From the NCBI GenBank assembly GCA_028554755.1, contig JAPTOF010000028.1:602501-666500 (forward strand): a DNA stretch of 64,000 bases, read 5' to 3'. Made by a program: the position numbers and the translations under genes. The stretch is from Cordia subcordata (lineage: Eukaryota; Streptophyta; Magnoliopsida; Boraginales; Cordiaceae). Below, one piece after another: positions 32,143 through 42,664 of the stretch. The first letter of the stretch is position 1; each line of letters opens with the position of its first letter. Under the pieces are notes generated by a model. The model was not told the DNA's origin, searched no databases, and worked only from the letters and a program-made list of their open reading frames with translations.

Positions 32143-33448
32143 TATGTACTTTTTGTTATTTTTAAAGTCAGAATAATTATCAAAAAATAAGTGGGTTTGG
32201 AGAATATCCCCATTTATTAGGTTCGAGATCTATATTTATGAATTGAAAGGTCTAACTGATCAACTCTCGAATAAGTTAAGTGCTTTTATTTTTTTTTTAA
32301 AGTAATGTTTTCTTTTTCTTTTTTCTTAACAAACGGCCGAATTTATAGCCCTTTAAGTAACACAACTCAACCTGATTCTAGGACTACGTGTTCTGGAAGA
32401 TAATATGATATAAGGGACAAAAAGAATTTTGCTATCAGAATCTTGAAATGCATAACGTTGCTATCAGAATCTTGAAATGCATGACATTTCTCTTTTCGCT
32501 TAGTGATTTATTCAAGTTTGTTTGTTTGTTTGTTTTTTCTTTTCTTTTTTTCCCCCTTTTGTGATTTCATTAGCTCTTTGATGTCAGCTTCCGCTAATTG
32601 GCATTTGTGTGGTGACCCAGTTTATGCCTCTGTAAGGAACATTAGCACTGTATAGAAAAGCTAAGAATATCCTGTAACAAGCAGAGATTAATAGAAATTT
32701 GGTGTCAGAATCTTAGAATGCAGGAAATTTTCTTTTTCTCTCGTGATTTCAGCAGGAATGATATATTAGCTTCTGCTAATTGAGATGTTAAAGTGATAAA
32801 ATGGTTACAGTGAGGATTATATGTAATTGCATGACTTTATGATTAGAGGTTGTATGACACTAAATAGTAAGAGGGGTTGAATAGAATTTTGCTATTGGAA
32901 CCTCAAAATGCTGATGAGCAAAGATATCAACCAATTTCATGGTATACATACTTTTTGTTCACCAAGCTCTTCTCTATTTCATCCCACAATATTTTGATAT
33001 ATTTGGTCCTGTCTTGCAAGGATGTGGTGACTGTATGCATTTATTGTGAAATCTACTGATGATGGTAAGTATTTGCAATATTCATGGTTGGAATTATTGC
33101 TTTGTGAACGTAGGTCTTGCCGAACCACTCGTCGGCACAACAGGAATTATGTGGGATATATAGGCAGCCATAGGACTCCTAAACATTGCAATTCACGAAG
33201 AGCATCTTTCGGTGGGAAGTTTGCACGGGCGCTCAAATGAGGAGTAACTATAGGGAAGGGAACCATCTCTCTTGATATATCACAAGTCCAGCTCCAGGCT
33301 TCTCCACAACTTATGGTAAATTACTCCTCATAATACTTTGACCAAGAAAAAGGAATAAAAAAAAAAGGTCCACATAATACTCTGTGGTTATGTCAGATGT
33401 CCAACTCAATAAGTTGAAAAGTCCACGTGTATCCTTCTATAATGTCAA

Positions 33449-33541
33449 CCGACCTTAGCTCAGTAGGTAGAGCGGAGGACTGTAGTGGAAGTATACCTGA
33501 CAGATATCCTTAGGTCGCTGGTTCGAATCCGGCAGGCCGGA
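33449..33541 (+). tRNA. tRNA-Tyr (GTA) with intron
   Basis: Same layout as the other copies, with CTGTAG before the intron and the T arm GCTGGTTCGAATCCGGC intact. The D-loop has AGTAGG instead of AGTTGG. The 3' acceptor strand AGGCCGG gives one A-C mismatch at pair 4-69. It may still work. Confidence 0.85.
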
Positions 33542-33634
33542 AAATACCTTCATGAATCCAATATTTTTCTTTCGGAATAGATTCATAAATTACTGAAATG
33601 GCTGTGTTTTTGTAGAGTAGGCATTGTAATTAAA

Positions 33635-33761
33635 CTAGTGTAACACCCGTTGCCATATACGAGGAGCGACATATGTGATTGGATATATTATAGTTGTAGA
33701 GTTATAGCACCACTTGGCAGCACGAAATTACAACTTATTTTGTTTTATTTTATAGTATAGA
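33635..33761 (-). mobile_element. Possible 127-bp Helitron-like fragment
   Basis: On the minus strand it begins TCTATACTATAAAATAAA after an A and ends CTAG before a T, as Helitrons do. The start closely resembles that of the better candidate at 50,060-50,553. The expected hairpin before CTAG is weak (CACCCGTTGCC region), so this is tentative. Confidence 0.35.
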
Positions 33762-34589
33762 TTTGATCTTTCAAGTTAACTATTTCTTTGAGTAGTTAAA
33801 GGTTGTGAGTTTGGACAAATTAGGCAATTGAGCGAGGATCTCTTATCATTTTCCTCACCCGGAGCCAAGTGTTTGCCTAGTGATTATGCAACGGAATTGA
33901 GATCCAGTGTTTCACTAAGATTTCAAATAGAAGTCCCAAACTCAAGTTGATTACATTTCACCCATTTCTCAGAGAAAGACGATCAAACAATTCCTAATCG
34001 TGGTTCTTGTGGATCGGATCATCCATACAATATACAAAAAGAACTGAACTTTTCCAATAAAGGGTCAGTAGATCTACATATATGTCCCTGATTTGCCTCA
34101 TTTTGAGACCACTGCCACAAAATTTATAGGATGAAACCTGTCCAGGTTAAACATCATAAACAACAAGTATAAATAGAATATATTCCTCAGCATAAGTAGT
34201 AGTAGTAGTAGTAGTAGTTCTCCTTGTGTTTGTAGACCTTCAAAGTCCAAATTGCCTTCTCAGTTTCAACTTAATAAAAATTACGTCGAAAAGTACTTCC
34301 ACATGTCTACGCAGCTTATTTCTTGCTTATATAATTCGTCAGTGTCAGCCATTTAAGATCTGGTCAGGGGAGAAGTTAGTTTATTTGTGTGATTAACTTT
34401 AACTGCTCCACAAGTGGTTATTATATGTCCATTGCCCCAAAATGCCAGCTTATTCAAATAGTACTATCCCAACACTTCCAACTTGATACAAAATTCAGAT
34501 TTTTGACTTTGTTCAAAACTCAAAATCTGAGTGCTGCACATAAACAAATGAAGATTGAAAAAGAGCATGAGGAAGCTGTGTCATGTGAA

Positions 34590-34682
34590 CCGACCTTAGC
34601 TCAGTTGGTAGAGCGGAGGACTGTAGCAGGTACCAACCTATCAGAGATCCTTAGGTCGCTGGTTCGAATCCGGCAGGTCGGA
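34590..34682 (+). tRNA. tRNA-Tyr (GTA) with intron, intact
   Basis: All stems pair: CCGACCT with AGGTCGG and GCTGG with CCGGC (one G-T pair). The D arm is normal, and CTGTAG precedes an intron of about 20 nt, then ATCC. The discriminator is A. The overlapping open frame at 34,389-34,763 is only a read-through of this tRNA. Confidence 0.93.
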
Positions 34683-35730
34683 TGCAGGCCTGATCTTTTT
34701 CCTTCTGCCGGTCAGATATTAGTTATTGACATCTTGTACAATGACTCAATGGAAATGCACTGAGTATTAGCATTGTAGGAATTCAAGGTGTACATGTTTC
34801 TGGAAAAATAGTGTGATATAATAAAGCTGTGAATATGCTGTAACAAGTAGGAAAATAAATAGAATTTTACTGTCAGAATCTTGAAATGCATGGCACTTTC
34901 CTTTCATCAGGTCTGCTATTTGCTTGAAGTAACTGACATGTTGTATGGTAATGAGTTAATTTTAATTAGAACTTAATGAGGGTATATGTAGTTGCATATT
35001 GTGTTTTTGGTCAGAGCATTATAGTATGATAAGGAAAGCTATATTATGCTATGCTAAGGGATTTTATAAGATATTTGCTATTGGAACCTCAAACTGAAGA
35101 AAATTACCAAAAGATATCCAACAGCTTTAGTTCATGGTATAATTTCATTCACCCCTTCTATACTCCTTCCCACAATATTTTTATTCATTCATTCATTGTT
35201 TTAAGTAGGTGGAGATCGCTTGCATTTCTGGTGAAATCAACCAATGAGGGCTCAAGAATAGACATGGAAATATAACTTAAATTGTTTACAAAAAAACTGA
35301 AAATTCATTACTAGTATCACATTCTGCAGGAACACCTACGTTTGCTGTTGTTCCTTTTTCTCCCTTAAGTTGGACAAGGAGAACATTTCTAAACTGCAGC
35401 CTTGGATCTTCTCCTATTTTTAAATTTAGATAAGTCGACCTTTCATTTCAAAATCTAAATTATTTGTCATATCTTTTGTTTCCCCTTGTTTTGTTTTGAA
35501 TAAAAGGTTAAAGATTAATTTGATCTTATTTAAATGGTTGAGATTATCCCTCCTATGTATCCGAAAGAATCAACAATAAGAGAGAATCCAAGTTTTTCTA
35601 CAGCCTGTCATTGTTTTATTCAATTCAATGTCGGCGCCAGGCTTCTTTTGCTACGTTTCCATGAATTACTCAACTAATTTATGCCACTGAACAGTTGAAG
35701 AAAGTATGTGGATGATCTGTATAATGTCAA

Positions 35731-35823
35731 CCGACCTTAGCTCAGTTGGTAGAGCGGAGGACTGTAGTGGGAGCATTTCTAACAGGTATCCTTAGGTCGC
35801 TGCTTCGAATCCGGCAGGTCGGA
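35731..35823 (+). tRNA. tRNA-Tyr (GTA) with intron, T-stem mutated
   Basis: The acceptor, D and anticodon arms match the intact copies. The T arm reads GCTGCTTCGAATCCGGC, changing the conserved G53 to C and breaking the 53-61 pair, which is important for T-loop folding. Function is doubtful. Confidence 0.85.
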
Positions 35824-36045
35824 CAATAGTTTCAGCTGTTCAATATTTTTCATTCGGAAGTCATTCATCAATTGCCCACTTTCTAATCCATTGTACTATT
35901 TGGCCATTACGGATTGGAGTCGGGAAAATAGGCAAAGTTGAATCTTCCGAGTTAACTATGTTTTCAGTTAATGGCCTTATAGTTTTGTATTACTATTTTA
36001 TAGTTTTGTATTACTATTTCGAGTAGTTTAAAGTTGCCGACCGAA

Positions 36046-37262
36046 CTAAGATCAGTGAACAAAAGATCACGATCAATGCTACTCAAGAGAAGAAGAGGAC
36101 GGGGAAAGAAAGAAGAATACACACGCACACACACACACTCACACACACTCTCTCTCACATAGACTTTGTTAGGAAGCCAGCTTTTATGCCGTAATCTGCT
36201 AAATATTTTTTTGTTAAGGAGACTTGATTGATAATCCATGGAAAAGAATTTATTTACTAAATTGATGATTTTAAGAATCTGTCAAGTATTCACGGCTGCC
36301 TCATTCCAATCGCAGCAGGAACAAGAACGGATAATGTTGTCAAAATCATATAACAAACACTATTTAATGGGATAAAACTTTGTTTACTTTGGTTCAGTTT
36401 GATTTAATGTCATCCTACCATACACATTGAGCCCTTCACATCAACTGTCGATGTTGCATGACCTATTAGTCTCCGCCACGTGTTTTGCTTTGTCCGAAGA
36501 AAATCTTTGACTAGCAGACGAAACAACAAAAATGGAAATAAAAAAATACAGTCAACAATGAAAGACCTAGTAGTTAAGTAATATATATCTAATAATGAGA
36601 GGAACTTTTTTGAATTTTAAACTTTTGTTTTTTCTGTTGATTGTTTAACGAGTCTTTCACATATTTTTCTGTAGTTAGTTTTGTATATCTTGTAATATTA
36701 TAAATTGTGTACTCTATACTCGAGAAAAATCAACACAATATACAATCTACTCTTTAATATCTCACATTTAGTGTGAGTGGTCCAGAGATCAATTTTAGCA
36801 AGTTATATGTAATCGACCTTTGGTCTCTCTTGAAGTGAAAAAAAAAAAAAAATGCAGTCAACTGTCAACTTGTGGCATTGCTTGCACGTTTGCCTTCCAA
36901 GATTATGCAACCAATTTTATGTGAACACAAATTTTCCTCTTTGCTTAAGAGAACACAATTCTTATCCACAATTTAAGGCACATCCACTTACTTGATTAAA
37001 ACTCTCATTGGATGTGCAACAAAAAATGATATATCTTGTTCGATTATGCATAATTGTATCTTTTATTTTTTGAAAAACACTTTCACGATTCTATCTTATA
37101 ACTTTCAAATAACACCACTATCATTTCACCATCATAATACGTCCCATACTCCCAATGGCACACGGAATCGTTGAAGCTGGAGAAAAAGAAAAGATAAACA
37201 GCAAAGGGATGTGGATTCTTTTGTCAGACCAGTAAAATGATTATGACTTCAAAAATAATTTT
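36046..37262. other. Intergenic, no gene seen
   Basis: It holds an (AC)n/CTCT simple repeat at 36,120-36,160 and otherwise AT-rich sequence without a supportable frame. Confidence 0.6.
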
Positions 37263-37354
37263 TCCGACCTGCCGGATTCGAACCAGCGACCTAAGGATAT
37301 CTGTTACGAGTAACCCACTACAGTCCTCCGCTCTACCAACTGAGCTAAGGTCGG
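37263..37354 (-). tRNA. tRNA-Tyr (GTA) with intron, intact, opposite strand
   Basis: The reverse complement gives CCGACCT...AGGTCGGA with normal D and T arms and CTGTAG followed by a 19-nt intron. It is the only copy of the five on the minus strand. Open frames overlapping it are shadows. Confidence 0.93.
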
Positions 37355-38375
37355 TGTTCGATAATAGCTTAGTTCTAGATCTATTCAATATCTTAGCTCT
37401 AGGTGGAGTCCGTGCTCCGGCCAACGTGCATCACTTTTGACTTTTTGGATTGATTTTGAAACCTCACCTAGCATGAAGGCCTCGTCTAGATTGATTTTTT
37501 TATAAAAAATTTTTTTATGTAATTTTTGAAAAAATTTAATAAAAAGTTAAAGTTTATAACTTTTAGGAAAAAGATGAGGTAGAGGTTTTTTAACAGCTTC
37601 AGTTTTTTAGAAAATTTAATTTAAATATTTATTGAGAAAACAAGATGATTGTTTTAGGGGGAAAAAAACTTTTTTATGAATTTAAAAAAAAGTCAGTTCA
37701 TGCGTCTACTAGTATGTTAACCCAAGCGACGTGGCAGTTGAATAAGTTTAATAAATAATAAAATTTGATAACATATTGAAGTTATAATTTTTATAAAATT
37801 AAATTTTCATGAGATTTAAAACAAAAATATTAAAGTCAGGAATTTAATATTTTTTTGAAACGTTTTATTAATTTTGTAAAAATTTGAGATCAACTACCAA
37901 AAAAAAAAAGATATTTAAAAAATAAAGAACTAATCACGTGACGCCAATGACATCTAATCCAAGCATTAAATGAAAAAATGAAACTCTTAACCTCGTGTCA
38001 AACAAAAAACAACATTGATGTGGCACTCAACTTCTCAAAATTTTAAAATAATATATACCATTATGAAAAACTTGAGAAATTGAAGGAAAAATCACGGACT
38101 TCTATGTGACACTAAAGTTAAAAGTTAGAAAATTAATTTATCTTTTGAAAATCTTTTTTAATATTTATTGACATTATAAAAAAATAGAATAACTATTATT
38201 ATAAAAACAGAGACACAACCAAGCATGTCATGTAGGGCTAGTTTGGCATTTTTGTCTTGTATTGCTATTCTAAAAGTACTGAACTCAAACGCCCTGTTGA
38301 AAAAAATTATTTAATGTTTGGTAAAATTATTGTTCATAAAAAAGTAGTTGTGACTTATTTGGTTAAAATTATTAT
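37355..38375. other. Intergenic, no gene seen
   Basis: Very AT-rich, with many A- and T-runs. No coding frame, RNA gene or clear repeat was found. Confidence 0.6.
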
Positions 38376-38712
38376 TTAAAGTGTCCGTTTGGTTTTTGTT
38401 TTTCAAAAATAGTTTTTAGTTTTTTTTAAAAAAAAATTGTTTGGAAAGATTGTTTTTCTTTTAATTTTTTTTAAAAACAGTTCTTTGAATAATTATTTTA
38501 AAAAAAGAATACAGAGAACGACAAAAGAAGATGTTATCAACATCTTGTTCTCAAAAACTCAGACAAAATTAAGTAAGAGTATATTTTATTAATGGAAATT
38601 TTATAATTAAGATACTATTATAATGACAAGCACTTTAAAATATGTTTTGAAAAACTATTTCCAAAGCAAAAAAAAAAAAAAAAACACAAAAATAGAAACC
38701 AAACAAGCCTTA
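38376..38712. mobile_element. MITE-like foldback element
   Basis: The left end GTCCGTTTGGTTTTTGTTTTT and the reverse complement of the right end, GCTTGTTTGGTTTCTATTTTTG, are inverted terminal repeats. The inside is AT-rich and partly self-complementary, with AAACAGTTCTTTGAAT and AAAACTATTTCCAAAG blocks. The target duplication was not resolved. Confidence 0.5.
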
Positions 38713-38863
38713 CTTCCTATGTTTGACCTCAAATCATTTTGTTGAGTCATCACTTGCAAATATTAATTGGTCACCTTTTCTAATCAACTCTATGCAGCGA
38801 GAGGTTATATAATGCTCTCATAGCACAGTGCATCCTCAATTCACTCTTTACCTTCTAATGCAT

Positions 38864-39034
38864 AAAGACCATAAAATAGTGAACAAAAGGCATAAAATAG
38901 TAAACAAAAATCATAAATAATGAACAAAGACTATAAAATAGTGAGCAAAAGCCATAAAATAATGAACAGAGGGCAAAAAATAATAAACAGAGACCATAAA
39001 ATGGTGAAGAAATACCATAAAAATAGTGAACAAA
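38864..39034 (+). repeat. Minisatellite, period about 21 bp
   Basis: About eight to nine imperfect units of AGACCATAAAATAGTGAACAA. The repeat keeps a minus-strand frame open (a hydrophobic Phe/Tyr/Leu-rich 75-residue reading), which I regard as fortuitous. Confidence 0.85.
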
Positions 39035-39164
39035 CAAGTTAGTACATATACTTTTATATAAATTTATGAACAAACACATCAATTAAATTATTACAACTTT
39101 TTTTTACTATTTGTTCATAATTTATTAATTCACCACTTAATATATATTTGTCTACAACTCTTAT

Positions 39165-39510
39165 GCACACATACACAAAAAACACATGCACACACATGCA
39201 CATACACAAAAACTCATTCACACACATACACGTAAATCTGTGTCTCCCTTCAATTTGGTTTTCTATATCCTTCTTTTTTAAAAAAGGGAAAAAAAAGGAA
39301 AAAAATTATTTTTTTGGTGTTTTCATTCATCTATTTTCATTCTCCTTTGATTCCTATAGGTATATGTGTATGTAGTTGCAGGGCTATGTGTGTGAGTGCA
39401 TCTGTGTGTGACTGTCTCCATGTATGAGTGTGTGTGTGCATGTGAGTGTGTTGGTGCGTCTGTGTGTGCACGAGTATGTGTTTCTATGCATGAGTGTTTG
39501 TTTGTGTGTT
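39165..39510. repeat. CA-rich and TG-rich tracts in inverted arrangement
   Basis: CACACA/CATGCACA-type sequence at 39,165-39,235 and TGTGTG/TGCATGTGAG-type sequence at 39,365-39,510 are mutually complementary around a spacer of about 130 bp. Confidence 0.8.
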
Positions 39511-40757
39511 TATTAAAAAAAGAGCATGAATGAGCATGCTGCTTGAGGAAAAATACGGCAATAAGGGTGCATTATATAATTTGTGATCACCTTCTCCTCC
39601 ATCTTTGATAAGAACTTTGGCACACGCAAAAACCCATAATATAAAAGATTTCAAAATACCTAAGAAGTTGTCAAGTCTCAAAAATATAATATATAAGTTA
39701 ATATTAAATTTTATATATTTATATCATGCATTTTTACTCTATTATGATACATATATAAAAAAAATTAAAAGAGTAGAATGAGTTGAAGGGATGCTATCCA
39801 CTTAATCATTTTACTCCCTATAAAGATTTTTTTTATATAACCCATATCACAATCACAAAAAAGAAAAAGGAATTTTTTTTTTAAGTTGTTATATAACCAT
39901 CTCACCTATCACAAAAGAATTTTCCCAAGTGATTATTGTCAATTATATTATTAGGTGAGGATTACTATAAAATTGATGTAATATCATGATACCAAGAAAT
40001 ATACTGCTATAATGGCTATTTATAAGACATAAAAAATTTGATCACCTATCGTTTTCTTAATACATTACACAATACCATGAAGAGCGAGAAAGAAAAGAAA
40101 TCCCATTGAATAATGATTTGAAGATTATCAATTTGTAAGCATATACTAAAATAGTCATAATAAAAGTAGGACATGCATCATTTGAGATATCCTAGTTACG
40201 TTCAAATTCGTGCTTTGTAAGGGTCAATTCTTTTATTACGTCGTAGTCTTCTTATAAAAAATTCAAATTACAATTACATTCCAAAATTCAAATAAAATTC
40301 TAAATTAGAATTTTAAAACTCTTATTCTAAATTAAAAATTCTTTTCTTTATAGGTAATTGAAAATATTCAACGTAAAATGTTTTTTATGAGTCTCGAGTT
40401 TGAAACATTATTGATATAGATATACCGATATGAAGATAGATATATTAGAGCCCTATTTGGTCTAGCAAAGAGATTTCAACTATTAAAGTGTAAAGTTTTA
40501 GTAGTAGAATTTCGGGTAACAATACTATTGAACAAAAATTATTAATTGTTTGACCTAGTATTTTAGTAGTGAAACTTTTAATTGTTTAGAGGGTAATATT
40601 GAATTTTGAAAAATATGGGATAATATTTTTGAAAAAGGGTTAAAAGTTAATTTTTAACACGATATAAAATAACTTTTTAAAAATCCTTTTTAAAAAACTC
40701 CAATTTAGAACTTTTGGGTTTTAGCTCGAAACCTCATGTTACTCAGGGTTATCACAC
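39511..40757. other. Intergenic, no gene seen
   Basis: AT-rich, with a possible worn inverted-repeat element near 40,450-40,600 (TATTTGGTCTAGCAAAG and TGTTTGACCTAGTA). No coding sequence is supported. Confidence 0.5.
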
Positions 40758-41030
40758 TAATGCTCTGTTTGTTATACTCTTATTTTAAGATGCTTATCTT
40801 ATTGAAATGAGGGTACATCTTATAAGATTTAAGAAATCTTATCATGTATTCTATGAAAATTCAAAACAAAACCATACTTTTTATCTTATAAGAAATAAGC
40901 AATGCATCCTATCTTATTTTTTACAATTATAGAATGCATGATATATGTAATAAGATATCTTAAATCTTATAAGATATCTCCAAATTTCAATAGGATAAAT
41001 ATCTTAAAATAAGATCATTCCAAACACATT
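40758..41030. mobile_element. MITE with 40-bp inverted termini
   Basis: The left end TAATGCTCTGTTTGTTATAC-TCTTATTTTAAGATGCTTATC pairs with the reverse complement of the right end, TAATGTGTTTGGAATGATC-TTATTTTAAGATATTTATCC. About 190 bp of AT-rich sequence lies between. It is non-coding, with a Tourist/Stowaway-like size. A TA or TAA duplication is plausible but not proven. Confidence 0.65.
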
Positions 41031-41217
41031 ATAAATATCTTCAAATAAGAAATTTTCTTATCATGCATTCCGAATAGCTATAAATTACTTTTTAGATTAA
41101 AAGATGGCTTCACACAATTAAAGGGAATTATCTTAGTAGTTTCAGATCGAATAATTATTTGACTAGTACATTAACTCTAACAAATTAGACCTAAAACTCA
41201 ATGAGATAAAAATTGAA

Positions 41218-41302
41218 TGGGGTGAGAGAGGCTCGAACTCTCGACCTCAGGATAACTCAGAAGCTATGAGACCTACGCGCTAGCCAACTGCGCCACCACC
41301 CC
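41218..41302 (-). tRNA. Elongator tRNA-Met (CAT) with intron
   Basis: The reverse complement starts GGGGTGGTGGCGCAGTTGGC and has anticodon CAT in GTCTCATAGC. It carries an intron of about 12 nt, a T arm GAGAGTTCGAGCCTCTC, and ends TCACCCC with discriminator A. Plant elongator tRNA-Met is one of the two plant tRNAs that regularly have an intron, which fits. All stems pair apart from one G-T. Confidence 0.95.
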
Positions 41303-41745
41303 AGTGCTATTACCATCAACTTTTATATTTATTTGACAAATTCCATGGATTCTAATCATAATTTCACTTTTATTTCATTCAAAATTTATATTTAAGCCAA
41401 TGCTTAATATAAGTAAAAGTTCAATGAGAATTAAGTTATGAAGGATAAATGAAATTGTATAATGATCAATTAGTTGTCACATATTATAATAATTAAATAT
41501 GAGCATGTGATACTGAACGTTTTGTATTGTGTCAGTCTTTTGAAAACTAACTTAATAGTTTCTCGTGCTTTTGCTTGATAAGTTGATTGCAGTATGGTTT
41601 TGGTTTGGTTACCTATATTTAAAATCGTGCGAGAAAGGGTTTAGATCTTGTTAATATATAAAATTACTTTTGTTATAACAATTATCAGATATTGTTCATA
41701 GATTCTTTTAGTTTTAGATCTTGGATATAAATAAAGAGCCGACAC

Positions 41746-41776
<31 letters not shown>

Positions 41777-42664
41777 TACACACACACATATGTTGTGTAT
41801 TGTGCGCGAGCGTGCACATTTTTGCTGCATTAATACACGTGTCTTTGTCCTTCTCACCAATAGAGATGGTAATGCCTTACTCAGAAGAGTTAACAAAAAT
41901 TCTTCCCATGATTACCTCAATCTAGAAAAATCTAGCAAATGTGAAAAAATAACAGGAAAATAAAGAGTTAGATACGAGAGAGATTCATGTTGAAAGCAAA
42001 TATCCATTGCGTTCCATAATTTTCCCAAAAATGCTTACGGGCATTGCTTTGTATAGTGCTTAGAGCTTCTTGTGCGTATTATATTGAAAGCTCTTCTTGT
42101 CGTGTAAGTGCTTAACATTTAAATAGTTTGACCAAAAGGTATCTATTAGCTACTCCTTTAATGTAGAAGAAAAATGAATTTTGCACTTACTACATAGTGC
42201 TTGTAAGCACCAAAAGCATAAAAGCAGTTGTGTGTAACTTAGCAAAATTACAATAATAAGTAGGAAGGAGATTTGTAAGTTAGTTCCAATATTTATGAAT
42301 TATTAAGAGTTCCTTTTTCCCATAACTGTATTGTCATTTTATTATTACTAGAGCTACTGATAATGAAGTAAAGATGTAATAATATAAGTAGATCCATTCC
42401 CAGAATGTGAAAACGTTGTTTCTTGCAAATGAATAAATTAGAACGAACACAATGCAGAGACACTGTTCAAGATGTTTCCAAGGTCTTTCAATGGATGGAA
42501 AAACAAGAGGAGTAATTTGTTTAGTGGGTATATAACCTTTCCATTTACATATTTTCCTCATTACTGTGATATGAACATACCTCCAATCATCTGTGTGATG
42601 GTGGCTAGAAGTTCATTAATGAAAAATTTTGTATGAATTCCATCTGTATGTCCTGAGAGCATTC
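41303..42664. other. Intergenic 3' of gene B, with microsatellite
   Basis: It contains an A-run, (TA)n and (CA)n compound simple repeat at 41,745-41,793. Otherwise it shows no gene. The last part will include the 3' UTR of gene B. Confidence 0.6.

Larger units (their letters stand above)
32143..36045 (+). repeat. Duplicated block carrying the tRNA-Tyr genes
   Basis: Spacers repeat in the same order. TATCAGAATCTTGAAATGCAT (32,432; 32,463) matches 34,870. TGCTATTGGAACCTCAAA (32,890) matches 35,070. TTCATGGTATA then CCCACAATATTTT (32,937-32,995) matches 35,131-35,180. TGGTGAAATC (35,230) matches 33,045. GTTAACTAT then CGAGTAGTT (35,953; 36,018) matches 33,776-33,800. The tRNA at 32,050 therefore pairs with 34,590 and that at 33,449 with 35,731, a duplication of about 2.3-2.5 kb. 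Confidence 0.7.

Noticed and set aside
33046..33240. 64-residue Arg/His-rich frame between tRNA genes
   Set aside because: No splice partners or similarity found; the corresponding place in the duplicated block is not kept open.
34389..34763. 124-residue frame across a tRNA gene
   Set aside because: It includes the whole tRNA-Tyr; LVERRTVAG is a tRNA translation.
38855..39082. 75-residue Phe/Tyr-rich frame that looks like a membrane protein
   Set aside because: It translates a 21-bp minisatellite whose length is a multiple of three.
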